The notes: a model not told the origin generated them from the sequence alone. DNA of 33,483 nucleotides from Andreesenia angusta (GCA_030537835.1 JAUNVB010000006.1:44083-77565), one strand, 5' to 3'. Shown: positions 17,624 through 25,761, counted from the first letter of the stretch. A program made the numbers and translations.

Positions 17624-18169
17624 TTATATGCTTTTATTGACTCTATATATTATAGTTCTCAATTCAATAATAATTTTATATTCTTGATTATATTGTTCTA
17701 CTATAGCATTGTCAATAAAAAATTTATTATCGTATCTTTCTATTTTATTTAAATACTCTTTAATGCTCTGTAAATTTCCTCTCAATTCTGATTTTATCTT
17801 TATCTCTTTAAATTTAGATTCTCTTTCTTCCTCTATACCATCTATTTGAATTTTCATAATATCTAATGAGGAGTTTCTAGCCATCTCTTTGATTTCATTT
17901 ACAATATCAGTCTCTAGAGTATCTATGAAATATTTTTCTTTAATAAGAGAAACTGTATTCATCTCACATTCTTTTTCATCTAGTATTTTTTGATAATTAT
18001 TTATCTGATACTCTATATTATTTAATTTCTCATTCGTACTCAATACCGTATTAATTTTATATCTTATTTTTATAATCAAATATATATTAATTATTAATAG
18101 GATTATAGAAAATAATATTATTGCAATTTTTCTTATATTTTCCTTATATCTAAATACTATACTTTTCAA
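17624..18169 (-). CDS. pilO: PilO-like type IV pilus inner-membrane protein
   Basis: A 181-aa bitopic membrane protein with one N-terminal segment (residues about 15-33, IAIILFSIILLIINIYLII), a coiled-coil stretch (about 40-70) and a C-terminal alpha/beta domain. This is the PilO layout, and the gene follows pilN, which encodes its usual partner. PilN and PilO link the cytoplasmic PilM to the pilus assembly machine. Sequence similarity alone is weak, so the call rests largely on order and topology. The start is TTG at 18169 with GAGGG seven bases upstream, inside the end of pilN. It is the last gene of the pilus operon. Confidence 0.75.
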   Translation of the reverse strand: MKSIVFRYKENIRKIAIILFSIILLIINIYLIIKIRYKINTVLSTNEKLNNIEYQINNYQKILDEKECEMNTVSLIKEKYFIDTLETDIVNEIKEMARNSSLDIMKIQIDGIEEERESKFKEIKIKSELRGNLQSIKEYLNKIERYDNKFFIDNAIVEQYNQEYKIIIELRTIIYRVNKSI

Positions 18170-18697
18170 TTACAATCCCTCAATATATTCTATTATTATA
18201 TTAGCAATCTTATCATCGTAATAATTGCTTATACTCTTAATCCTTATATCTTTTATTTTTTCATCCCTATTAATTTTCTCAATTTCTAATAACAATTCAT
18301 CATATTTATTGTATATTATAAAGAGTTCTGTATTATCTCTATGGACTAATTTATCTAATATTAAATTATCGTTTAAATAGAAGATATTTTCATTGATATA
18401 ATGAACTGTATAATCCTCATCTTCTTTAATCATTTTTTCAAAAGTCTTTTCTAAATTAATATATTTCTTGATCTTTTGATCATAGGTATTCAATCTCTTA
18501 AATTCAACAGTCGATTTCATATTATCTATTGATTTTGAATATTTTGCTTCTCTTAAATATAGTGAATAATATAGAAATAAAAGTATTAATAGAATAACTA
18601 TTTGAAACAGTATTATAATCTTAATTCTATTGAATATGAATGATTTTATAATTTTTCTATTTATCGATCTGTCTTTATAGTAATTTATTATATTCAT
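18170..18697 (-). CDS. pilN: PilN-like type IV pilus inner-membrane protein
   Basis: A 175-aa protein with a short cytoplasmic N-terminus (MNIINYYKDRSINRK), one membrane segment (about 28-48) and a helical extracytoplasmic region. In PilN the N-terminal INLLP-type motif binds PilM; here the position holds INYYK, a diverged form. The ATG overlaps the pilM stop by four bases (ATGA), indicating coupling. The call depends on topology and on lying between pilM and pilO. No pilP follows, as expected without an outer membrane. Confidence 0.75.
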   Translation of the reverse strand: MNIINYYKDRSINRKIIKSFIFNRIKIIILFQIVILLILLFLYYSLYLREAKYSKSIDNMKSTVEFKRLNTYDQKIKKYINLEKTFEKMIKEDEDYTVHYINENIFYLNDNLILDKLVHRDNTELFIIYNKYDELLLEIEKINRDEKIKDIRIKSISNYYDDKIANIIIEYIEGL

Positions 18698-19521
18698 CTA
18701 TATAGAGCTATTATAGAATTTATAAATTCTGGATCTTCTTCAATCATTTTAATAACGGGTTCATCTATATTGAAAGATTTTAAATAGATGCTTTCAAGAA
18801 TATTCTCAGAGATTATATTCATATCTTTAAACCTTTTAATCTCAGATTCATTTAATTTATCTCCAAAATAAATTAGTTTTCTAATGGGTTTATCTAGGAT
18901 TTCTAAATTGAAATATTCTATGAATTTATAAATACTCTCCATATCTATAGTATCGTACGATTTAAAAAAGAGGAATTTTCCATCTTCATAAACGGATATA
19001 TCGACTTTAGCATCATCTTTATAGAGAAATAGTTTTGAATAGCCTTTTCGATTAATATATTCGTTTTTATATAATTGAGTGATTCTTGAAAAATAAGGGC
19101 TGAAATACTTTGGCATTAAATTCAATTCAATTGAAAGATTTCTATATTCCTCAACCATACTTTTTTTTGCTATTACTATTAATCTCTTATTTAAATTATT
19201 TATATCAAAATCTAATGATTGTAAGAGCAATTCCTCATCTATTTCAAATAGTATATTTCTCTTAAACTCTTCTATAAGATCTTCTTCTTCTCTATCGAAT
19301 GTTGAAACTATTAATGAATCTAAATCGACTGATATATTTAAATTTCTATATCTATTTAAATCAGTATTCTTATTTAGATACTCTTTAATTTCTCTTATTC
19401 CTATATCTTCAATTTCTATTCTTTCAATTTTTACTATATTGTATCTATTCTTTTTTAAATTACCTAAGGATATATATGCTCTATTTTCTTTTATAAAGAT
19501 ACCAATACTATTATTAAAGAT
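18694..19521 (-). CDS. pilM: PilM-like actin-fold pilus protein with unusual start
   Basis: The reading frame is open from the prepilin peptidase stop to 18694, giving about 275 aa, the usual PilM size. It contains no ATG or GTG, and its first TTG is at 19230, which would remove about 97 residues of coherent sequence. Just upstream, GAGGTG (19527-19532) sits seven bases before an in-frame ATC at 19521, so initiation at ATC (or another Ile codon) or a sequence error is implied. The N-terminus SIGIFIKENRAYIS aligns with the first PilM strand, but the usual GIDIG phosphate motif is changed to GIFIK. PilM is a cytoplasmic actin-like protein that binds PilN. Family assignment is from size, order and weak resemblance. 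Confidence 0.72.
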   Translation of the reverse strand: MFNNSIGIFIKENRAYISLGNLKKNRYNIVKIERIEIEDIGIREIKEYLNKNTDLNRYRNLNISVDLDSLIVSTFDREEEDLIEEFKRNILFEIDEELLLQSLDFDINNLNKRLIVIAKKSMVEEYRNLSIELNLMPKYFSPYFSRITQLYKNEYINRKGYSKLFLYKDDAKVDISVYEDGKFLFFKSYDTIDMESIYKFIEYFNLEILDKPIRKLIYFGDKLNESEIKRFKDMNIISENILESIYLKSFNIDEPVIKMIEEDPEFINSIIALYR

Positions 19522-19525
19522 ATTA

Positions 19526-20011
19526 TCACCTCATTATGATTAAATTTTCTATTCTTTGAATTATTTGATTAGAGTATAAAATGACTAAAATTGTACTAAT
19601 AGATATGAATGGTGCGAATGGAATTATATCATTTCTAGTCTTTTTCTTAAAAACTATTAATAAAGCTGAAATCACTGCAGCTATATTGAAGCTCATTATA
19701 AAGATCATAATCATATCTTTAAAATTAAATAATAATGCTATTGCTAAAAACAGTTTAAAATCACCATGTCCAATCGAATCCTTCTTTATAAAATATATTA
19801 GGCTAAATGATATTATTATAAAAGAAAAGCCTTTTATAGATTCTATAATTGAATTTATATTTTGATATTTATTGAATTCATTATAATGGTATATTAGTGA
19901 AATTATAATTAGTATAGATACTAATCCATCTGGTATTATCATCTTTTTATAATCTATAATGCTTATGATCAAAAGTATAGATATTATAATTGATTTAATT
20001 ATATTATCCAA
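19526..20011 (-). CDS. pilD: Prepilin peptidase, short form
   Basis: This A24-family aspartic membrane protease cleaves the pilin leader. It has 161 aa with about five hydrophobic segments. The two catalytic aspartates are visible: Asp20 in IIDYKKMIIPDGL and Asp84 in the GxGD motif SIGHGDFKLF. The N-terminal cysteine-rich methyltransferase domain of full-length PilD is missing, as in TadV/short peptidases, so it probably cleaves but may not methylate. The start is TTG at 20011 with GAGAG seven bases upstream. It follows the pilin gene after a hairpin. Confidence 0.9.
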   Translation of the reverse strand: MDNIIKSIIISILLIISIIDYKKMIIPDGLVSILIIISLIYHYNEFNKYQNINSIIESIKGFSFIIISFSLIYFIKKDSIGHGDFKLFLAIALLFNFKDMIMIFIMSFNIAAVISALLIVFKKKTRNDIIPFAPFISISTILVILYSNQIIQRIENLIIMR

Positions 20012-20033
20012 TTTATCACTCTCTTTTTAAATT

Positions 20034-20061
20034 AATAAGAGGCAGCAAACTGCCTCTTATT
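20034..20061 (-). terminator. Hairpin after the pilin gene, inside the pilus operon
   Basis: A 12-bp stem (AATAAGAGGCAG with its complement) and four-base loop begins at the pilin stop codon. On the minus strand it is followed by AAUUUAAAAAG rather than a clean U-run, so it is a weak terminator or an RNA-stabilising 3' stem. It would raise pilin output relative to the downstream genes. Confidence 0.6.
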
Positions 20062-20459
20062 TAGATATTTTCTTCTTTTATTCTTTCACTCTTTCTATTA
20101 GGATAAGCTTCTTCTAATCCGTATCTAATTATAACTTTTCTTCCTTCTAATACTTCAAAGTTTAAGCTATTATCCCCTGACTCACTTTTATAAGCTTGAG
20201 ATTTTGGTTTTCCATCAAAATTGTCTTCTATTAAATTTGCTTTTTTCATATCTTCTAAACTAAAATCTCTAATCTGATCGCCATTTTCAGCAATATATAT
20301 CTTCACTGCATTAGCAACTTCTGCAGCATTAGTCTCATCTGAAGCGATCTTTGCCTTTTCTGTCATCCCAAAGAGATTTATCGCTCCTATCACGGAGATA
20401 ATTCCTATTATTGCTATTACTATCAATAGCTCAATTAAACTAAATCCTTTATTATTCAT
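20061..20459 (-). CDS. Type IV pilin (major pilin candidate)
   Basis: A 132-aa prepilin with a five-residue leader MNNKG, cleaved before Phe, and the N-methylation helix FSLIELLIVIAIIG with the required Glu at +5. The C-terminal region is a mixed alpha/beta head without cysteines, so no disulfide loop. It is the only pilin in the window, has an ATG start with a strong AAAGGGGG ribosome site, and is followed by a hairpin; both fit a highly expressed structural subunit. Minor pilins are not present here. Pilus function (twitching, adhesion, DNA uptake) is not readable. Confidence 0.93.
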   Translation of the reverse strand: MNNKGFSLIELLIVIAIIGIISVIGAINLFGMTEKAKIASDETNAAEVANAVKIYIAENGDQIRDFSLEDMKKANLIEDNFDGKPKSQAYKSESGDNSLNFEVLEGRKVIIRYGLEEAYPNRKSERIKEENI

Positions 20460-20473
20460 ATCTTACCCCCTTT

Positions 20474-21529
20474 CTATATTCCAATACTCTCATATAGATT
20501 CATCATAGGTAAGAAAACTGTCATTATTACGAAGAAAACGAGGATTGAGATTAGAATAATCATAGTGGGTTCGATTATTCCAACTAAAGTTTTAAGCGAA
20601 TTAGAAAGTTCCTCTTCGAAAAAATTCGATAGCAAGTTAAAAGATTCTTCAATATTTCCAGTTTCTTCACCTACTAAAATTATATTTTTAAATATTTCGG
20701 GATATATATATTCATTTTTAATAGATGAATATATGCTATTTCCAATATTTAAATTTCGATTTAAATCCATTAGAGATTTTTTGAATACTGAATTACTTAT
20801 ACTTTGAATTGTCAATTCGATTGAATCGTTTAAATTTGCTCCTGATGAAATCATAATATGGAGTATTTTAGAAATTTGTACAATATTTATATTCTTAACA
20901 GTCTTGCCAAAAAGCGGAAGCTTAATGGCAAGACTATTAATTTTAAATTTATATTTCGGTACCTTTAGAACTCTTAAACTGATTAATATTAGAATTGAAA
21001 TTAAAACTGATATGAAAATAAAATTCGATTTAAAAAAGCTACCTATTGATAAGATTATTTTACTAAATATTGGTAGCTCAATATCTAGTTCTTCAAAAAT
21101 AGATATGAAATTTGGTATTATAAATAAGATTATTATTGCAAAAACTATTATAGTAATTATTAATAGAATCATAGGATATAATAGGGAAGATAAGATATCT
21201 CTATCTCTCTTTGCTTTATTCGAATAGTAGTTTTCAAGTTCTATAAAAACTCTATCCATATTTCCTGACTCTTCTCCAATCTCAATCATATTTAAAAATA
21301 GTTTAGGAAAATATCTACCATTTAATTTCCATGATTCATAAAGATAATTACCTCTATAGACATCTTTTCTTATATCACTCAGAATCTTTTTTATTTCTTT
21401 ATTGCTGATTTGAGATTCTACGATCTCTAAAGTCCTGTCTATACTGATACCTGCTCTAAAGAGTATCGATAAATAACGCGATAACTCTGCAATCTCTCTA
21501 GATGAAATTTTCTTCTTTTTCAATTTCAC
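20474..21529 (-). CDS. pilC: Type IV pilus inner-membrane platform protein
   Basis: A 351-aa polytopic protein with two GspF/T2SF repeats: the first from about residue 12 (LSRYLSILFRAGISIDRTLEI) and the second from about 215 (QISKILHIMISSGANLNDSIEL). Both contain the EIGEESGN or LVGEETGN type motif. The membrane segments are near 115-140, 165-185 and 325-345. It anchors the PilB/PilT motors. The likely start is GTG at 21529, inside the end of pilT (32-base overlap), with AAGGA about 11 bases upstream; a TTG two codons later is the alternative. Confidence 0.94.
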   Translation of the reverse strand: MKLKKKKISSREIAELSRYLSILFRAGISIDRTLEIVESQISNKEIKKILSDIRKDVYRGNYLYESWKLNGRYFPKLFLNMIEIGEESGNMDRVFIELENYYSNKAKRDRDILSSLLYPMILLIITIIVFAIIILFIIPNFISIFEELDIELPIFSKIILSIGSFFKSNFIFISVLISILILISLRVLKVPKYKFKINSLAIKLPLFGKTVKNINIVQISKILHIMISSGANLNDSIELTIQSISNSVFKKSLMDLNRNLNIGNSIYSSIKNEYIYPEIFKNIILVGEETGNIEESFNLLSNFFEEELSNSLKTLVGIIEPTMIILISILVFFVIMTVFLPMMNLYESIGI

Positions 21530-22508
21530 TTTTAAACTTTTCCTTATCTATCATTCCAATTTTTCTACTAGTCTTAATTATATTATCTATTTGAAATGAT
21601 TTATTCATTCTGATAATATTTCTTATCGCATTATTTACAATCATAATTTCAAAAATAGGATATAATCGATTCTCTTTAAATACTAATTCCTGTGATATGA
21701 TCAGCTTAAGAGTTCTAGACAAAAGATACCGTATCTGAGATTGGTGTTTTAAACTATACATTTCTGTTATTCTCTCTATAGTTTCGGAAGCGGAATTTGT
21801 ATGCAAAGTACTTATTACGAGATGACCTGTCTCTGCAGCCCTTAGAGCAATTTCTAAAGATTCTCTATCCCTTATTTCACCAATGACTATTATATCTGGA
21901 TCCTGCCTTAGACAGGCTCTAATTGCTGTAGAAAAGTCTAAACAATCCTTTCCTATTTCAATCTGTGTAATCATAGATTTTTTATCCTTATGAATGTATT
22001 CAATAGGGTCCTCAATCAATATAATATGTTTATTGCGATTTTTATTTATCTCAGATATAATAGATGCCACAGTAGTTGATTTACCGCTTCCCGTTGAACC
22101 AGTTATTAAAATTAATCCCTGATTAGAATAAATTAAATCTTCAATCTGTTCTGGTAATCTCAGATTTTTATATTCTATTATCTCATCTCTTAAGACTCTA
22201 ATGGCCATATTTATGCCATTATCTTCTTTATAGATATTCATTCTTAATCTATTTTTATCTATCTTCAAACTCTTATCTAAATTTCCATATTTATTATAGA
22301 TTTTCATTTCTTCTAAACTGAATTGTCTAGAGATGAATCTTTCTATACTTCTATAATCGGTTTTTCTATCTGATTTATAAATCCTTTTATTTTTTCTATA
22401 ATATATATTTCCACCACTTTTTATATGTAGATCCGTTATATTCTTTTTTACTATTTCTATTATTATATTATCGATTTTCTTCAAATGACTATATGCCATA
22501 TTCGGCAA
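21498..22508 (-). CDS. pilT: Type IV pilus retraction ATPase
   Basis: A 336-aa secretion ATPase of the PilT type. Walker A is GSTGSGKST (137-145), Asp box is ILIEDPIEYIH, Walker B is DPDIIVIGEIRD (204-215), and the His box is ETGHLVISTLHTNSA. It lacks the N-terminal MshEN domain and the tetracysteine zinc site of PilB, which separates the two motors. The start is TTG at 22508 with AGAGG six bases upstream; the ATG three codons later is too far from it. Presence of PilT suggests retractable pili. Confidence 0.94.
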   Translation of the reverse strand: MPNMAYSHLKKIDNIIIEIVKKNITDLHIKSGGNIYYRKNKRIYKSDRKTDYRSIERFISRQFSLEEMKIYNKYGNLDKSLKIDKNRLRMNIYKEDNGINMAIRVLRDEIIEYKNLRLPEQIEDLIYSNQGLILITGSTGSGKSTTVASIISEINKNRNKHIILIEDPIEYIHKDKKSMITQIEIGKDCLDFSTAIRACLRQDPDIIVIGEIRDRESLEIALRAAETGHLVISTLHTNSASETIERITEMYSLKHQSQIRYLLSRTLKLIISQELVFKENRLYPIFEIMIVNNAIRNIIRMNKSFQIDNIIKTSRKIGMIDKEKFKSEIEKEENFI

Positions 22509-22526
22509 TTCACCCCTCTTATCTAT

Positions 22527-24176
22527 TTAATGATCCTTAAAATTATAATATCTAAGATAGTCTTCTGGATTCATTTTAAATTCCTTAACTAAGCTGACCA
22601 TTTTATTTCTAAGACTTATAAAACCATCTTCCTCTAATCTTCTTCTTATATCTGTTAGAGAATTTTCAATAGTCAATATATCCTTATATCTATTGTTTAA
22701 ATCGAGTATCTCTAATACTGGTTTTCTCTCTATATATCCAGAATAATTGCATCTTTTACAGCCTTTAGACTCCTGTATTTTTTCTATTTCAAATATTTCA
22801 TTCATATATTTTTCTAAATTCTCATTCATCTTCTTCTCTATCAGACAGTATTTGCAATTTTCTCTATACAATCTCTGGGAAATTATGGACTTAAGAGCTG
22901 ATATTACAAGATGCTTTTCTACTCCCATATCGATTAGTCTTGATATTGTAGAAGGGCCATCTTCAGTATGAATAGTACTTATTACAAGATGACCAGTTAT
23001 AGATGCACTTATTACCATCTTTGCTGTCTCATAATCTCTAATCTCTCCTACTACTATTATATCTGGATCCTGTCTTAAGACATGCCTTAATAGACTGCTA
23101 AACCCGAGTCCTATTTCTGAATTGACCTGTATCTGATTTACCCCTTTTAATCTTGATTCTACTGGATCCTCTATAGTTATAATATTCTTCTCAGTAGTAT
23201 TCAGTTCATTTATAATTGAATACAATGTTGTCGATTTTCCGCTACCTGTTGGTCCTGTAATCAATATAAGTCCTTGTTCTTGATTTATAATCTCTCTTAT
23301 ATTTTTTTCGTCTTCTATATTTAAACCTAATCTATCTATATGTAGAAAATCTATATCTTTACTCACGATTCTCAATACAAGCTTCTCACCAAATAGCGTT
23401 GGAACGAAGGATGTCCTGATATCTAATTCTCTATCGAATACCCTTGATTCGAAACTGCCATCCTGTGGTCTTCTCTTCTCCGCTATATCAAGATTAGATA
23501 GTATTTTCACTCTAGAAACTATATTAGGATATATGCTATTAGGTATATTAGTAAAATCTTTTAATACTCCATCTATCCTATATCGTATACAAGTCATATT
23601 CCTCTCTGGATCAAAATGTATATCTGATGCAGAACTCAATACGGCTTTTTCTAGTATTAAATCGAAGGCATCTATGACCTGTTCAGATATATGATCATCA
23701 TCTTCTACCGTATTTTCTGCAATCGATGTAAATATATCTTCTAATATATGTTTTTCAAAATATTCACTCTGTTTTTCAATTATCTTATCTAATTCTGATA
23801 GTACAGGTATTATTTTAAATCTCGTATTTTTCTTCAATCTCTCTATATGAAATACATTTAAAGGCTCTGCCATAGCCATGATTATTGAATTTGCTTTTCT
23901 TTTTATTGGAAATGCTTTTGATCTTTGAAGTGTTCTTATATCGAATTGTCTTACTATTTCCATATCGGGATAATAATAAGAAATATCTATATATTCAATA
24001 TTGTATCTTTTTTCTATCAATCCATATATATCAGATTTTTTTAATATATTTTTTTCTAATAAGGCTTTTTCAAAACTGATATTCTTGATTTTTGAATAAT
24101 CTATAATATCTTCTCTTTCCTCATAATTTATAATTCCTTCTTTTAGTAAAATCTTATCTAAATTATTTATGAACAA
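22527..24176 (-). CDS. pilB: Type IV pilus assembly ATPase
   Basis: A 549-aa assembly motor. The N-terminal MshEN-like region (about 1-140) is followed by the ATPase core: Walker A GPTGSGKST (308-316), Asp box TIEDPVES, Walker B DPDIIVVGEIRD (371-382, Glu378), His box SITGHLVISTIHTEDG, and a zinc site of Cys441, Cys444, Cys473 and Cys476. The c-di-GMP-binding residues of MshEN look poorly kept. The only sensible start is TTG at 24176, since an in-frame TAG lies 12 bases upstream. No ribosome site is close in sequence; AAAGGAGAG lies beyond a hairpin in the leader. It is the first gene of the pilus operon. Confidence 0.95.
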   Translation of the reverse strand: MFINNLDKILLKEGIINYEEREDIIDYSKIKNISFEKALLEKNILKKSDIYGLIEKRYNIEYIDISYYYPDMEIVRQFDIRTLQRSKAFPIKRKANSIIMAMAEPLNVFHIERLKKNTRFKIIPVLSELDKIIEKQSEYFEKHILEDIFTSIAENTVEDDDHISEQVIDAFDLILEKAVLSSASDIHFDPERNMTCIRYRIDGVLKDFTNIPNSIYPNIVSRVKILSNLDIAEKRRPQDGSFESRVFDRELDIRTSFVPTLFGEKLVLRIVSKDIDFLHIDRLGLNIEDEKNIREIINQEQGLILITGPTGSGKSTTLYSIINELNTTEKNIITIEDPVESRLKGVNQIQVNSEIGLGFSSLLRHVLRQDPDIIVVGEIRDYETAKMVISASITGHLVISTIHTEDGPSTISRLIDMGVEKHLVISALKSIISQRLYRENCKYCLIEKKMNENLEKYMNEIFEIEKIQESKGCKRCNYSGYIERKPVLEILDLNNRYKDILTIENSLTDIRRRLEEDGFISLRNKMVSLVKEFKMNPEDYLRYYNFKDH

Positions 24177-24333
24177 ATTGATTTGCTACTCAGTATATCT
24201 TTATTGGCTTTATGAGTAGCCTCTCCTTTCTTATTTTTTATCTGTATTTTGTTTGAAATATTATATCTTGTTTGATTTTAATTAATAAAATTATTTAAAT
24301 TTGAAATTCAATATGATTTGATTCGTTAAATTG
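24177..24333 (-). promoter_or_regulatory. Structured 5' leader of the pilus operon
   Basis: The leader is about 150 bases. Near its end, AAGGAGAG is followed by GCTACTCA, a 20-base loop and TGAGTAGC, which form a perfect 8-bp stem at 24185-24220; then come AAATCAAT and the TTG start of pilB. Folding the hairpin brings the ribosome site to about ten bases from the start. An alternative pairing GGCT with AGCC, within the same stretch, would compete with it. It does not match c-di-GMP riboswitch consensus sequences that I know. Confidence 0.5.
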
Positions 24334-24362
24334 AATATAACCTATATTTTTTATAAAGTCAA
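24334..24362 (-). promoter_or_regulatory. Promoter of the pilus operon
   Basis: On the minus strand, TTGACT (24357-24362) and TATATT (24334-24339) are 17 bases apart, just after the terminator of the upstream gene. Another TTGACT starts five bases earlier, giving a duplicated -35 sequence at poorer spacing. Confidence 0.7.
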
Positions 24363-24393
24363 GTCAATTATCATTATTAATATCTTTTTACAA

Positions 24394-24432
24394 TAAAAAA
24401 AGAACTCGAATTACTTTTTAAATTCAAGTTCT
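24394..24432 (-). terminator. Terminator of the 121-aa membrane protein gene
   Basis: The stem AGAACTTGAATT pairs with AATTCGAGTTCT (one G-U pair), followed on the minus strand by seven U's. It overlaps the last codons of the gene and insulates it from the pilus promoter. Confidence 0.85.
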
Positions 24433-24776
24433 AATAGTGTAGCATTGATCACATAAGAAATACATACGCTAATAAGTATATGTAATTCAATAGCTATTGC
24501 TTTATCTGTTTGTGATAGTATTATTATTTCTATTAAGAAGACTATGATATTAATTATAGCCATAAATATCAATTTAGTTTTAGTTATAATATATCTACTC
24601 TTACCAATAAGAGATAGCATTAATCCCGTTAAATACGGCATAAACATATCATAGAAAATAAGTGGAGCTGGCATATAGGCTATTTCTCTATTAGAATAGA
24701 ATGCATTTAAGCCTAAAGAAAATATCAATAAAAATACTATTGGTATTAAAAATCTATATATGAGTCTTTTTTTCAT
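24411..24776 (-). CDS. Small hypothetical membrane protein, 121 aa
   Basis: Four hydrophobic segments can be seen (near residues 7-24, 40-57, 67-88 and 95-115), with a positively charged N-terminus MKKRLIYR. No family is recognised. The ATG at 24776 has AGGTG six bases upstream; a GTG three codons earlier lies within that ribosome site. It stands between two terminators, so it is probably a single-gene unit, possibly with some read-through from upstream. Confidence 0.7.
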   Translation of the reverse strand: MKKRLIYRFLIPIVFLLIFSLGLNAFYSNREIAYMPAPLIFYDMFMPYLTGLMLSLIGKSRYIITKTKLIFMAIINIIVFLIEIIILSQTDKAIAIELHILISVCISYVINATLLELEFKK

Positions 24777-24817
24777 AGATATCACCTATTATTCATTATT
24801 TATATAAAATTAAAATA

Positions 24818-24839
24818 AAGGTCTCATATATGAGACCTT
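24818..24839 (-). terminator. Terminator of the 105-aa gene
   Basis: The perfect palindrome AAGGTCTCATATATGAGACC (plus the closing TT) is followed on the minus strand by a U-rich stretch (UAUUUUAAUUUU). It lies five bases beyond the stop codon. Confidence 0.75.
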
Positions 24840-24844
24840 CATCT

Positions 24845-25162
24845 CTATTTGTTTTTTAAAATTAAAACTCTAGCCGGTGTAGCAGATATGAAATCTGGCT
24901 CAACATTTCCTGATTTCATAAGCTCTAATAAAGCCTTATAGAATTCCATAGAATTGAGTTCAGTAGCTTCTAATATAGGATGTAATCCCATAGCTTCTTC
25001 CTGCTCTTCTTTTGAAATTTCGTATAAGTATTTAAATAGTTTAACGCTATTCTCATCTGCTCCTTCTAGATTCGTATTGATCTGTTCACCTTCACTTACC
25101 TTAATAAAATAAGGTTCATTTGGATACTCAATAGTATAGTCTCCTGAATAATGCTCTGACAT
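24845..25162 (-). CDS. Hypothetical acidic protein, 105 aa
   Basis: An acidic, probably cytoplasmic protein without signal peptide or membrane segment. An N-terminal beta-like part (SGDYTIEYPNEPYFIKVSEG) is followed by helices (ENSVKLFKYLYEISKEEQEEA and later NSMEFYKALLELMKSG), which could form a small winged-helix-like unit. I do not recognise the family. The ATG at 25162 has a run of six G's nine bases upstream. A possible -10 TATAAT lies at 25195-25200, with no good -35. Confidence 0.65.
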   Translation of the reverse strand: MSEHYSGDYTIEYPNEPYFIKVSEGEQINTNLEGADENSVKLFKYLYEISKEEQEEAMGLHPILEATELNSMEFYKALLELMKSGNVEPDFISATPARVLILKNK

Positions 25163-25248
25163 TTAAAGCCCCCCTAAATAATCTTCTCATTTATATTATA
25201 TCCTAAAAATGGGTAATTATCTAGATATTAAAGCAATTCCTTATATAA

Positions 25249-25671
25249 CTAAAGTATTATTATCTCATGGCTATGTTTTATATCTTGATGAAGAGAATTT
25301 CCAACTATACATAGCCCGTTAACTATCTCTAAAAACTCTTCCATTTCTTCTTTAGTCTTAGAGGTCTTTATCTTATATATAATATGCATTGTATCGTATA
25401 CTTTTCTATTTAAATGTGTTCCTTCAATTTTTCCATCTTTTTTCGAACTCGCCTCTAATTCAAGTTCTAAGCTTTCAAAGTCTATATCATATTTCTTTGC
25501 AAGAGATGCAAAAGAAATAGCTTTACAGCCTAATATTGCTGTACCCATCATCTCACCTGGAGACATTCCTGTTGCTTTCCCTGCTGGTGGATCTAAATCG
25601 ATATTAACTTTATGATCATTTGCTACTCCTTCTAATGTCATTCCTTCAATCCATTTTACACTAGCTTTCAT
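25249..25671 (-). CDS. OsmC-family peroxiredoxin-like protein
   Basis: A 140-aa OsmC/Ohr-fold protein. The family reduces peroxides with two cysteines; both are present here, Cys49 (AILGCKAISFASLAKK) and Cys121 (NGLCIVGNSL). The N-terminal strand motif VNIDLDPPAGKATGMSPGEMM is typical of the YhfA-like subgroup. The second cysteine is followed by Ile instead of the common Pro. The ATG at 25671 has GGAGG seven bases upstream. It appears to be a single gene. Substrate (organic hydroperoxide or other) is not known. Confidence 0.88.
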   Translation of the reverse strand: MKASVKWIEGMTLEGVANDHKVNIDLDPPAGKATGMSPGEMMGTAILGCKAISFASLAKKYDIDFESLELELEASSKKDGKIEGTHLNRKVYDTMHIIYKIKTSKTKEEMEEFLEIVNGLCIVGNSLHQDIKHSHEIIIL

Positions 25672-25761
25672 TATATTACCTCCAAAGTATTATATTAAAT
25701 CATATTTCCATTTAAATAATTGATACCCTTTATCTACTAAGATAATCTATTAATTTAAATT

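Noticed and set aside
24177..24333. c-di-GMP riboswitch in the pilus leader
   Set aside because: The hairpin and loop sequence do not match the class I or class II conserved cores that I know. It is kept only as a structured leader.
25689..25694. TATAAT before the OsmC-family gene
   Set aside because: It is next to the GGAGG ribosome site, which would be lost from the transcript, and no -35 is present.
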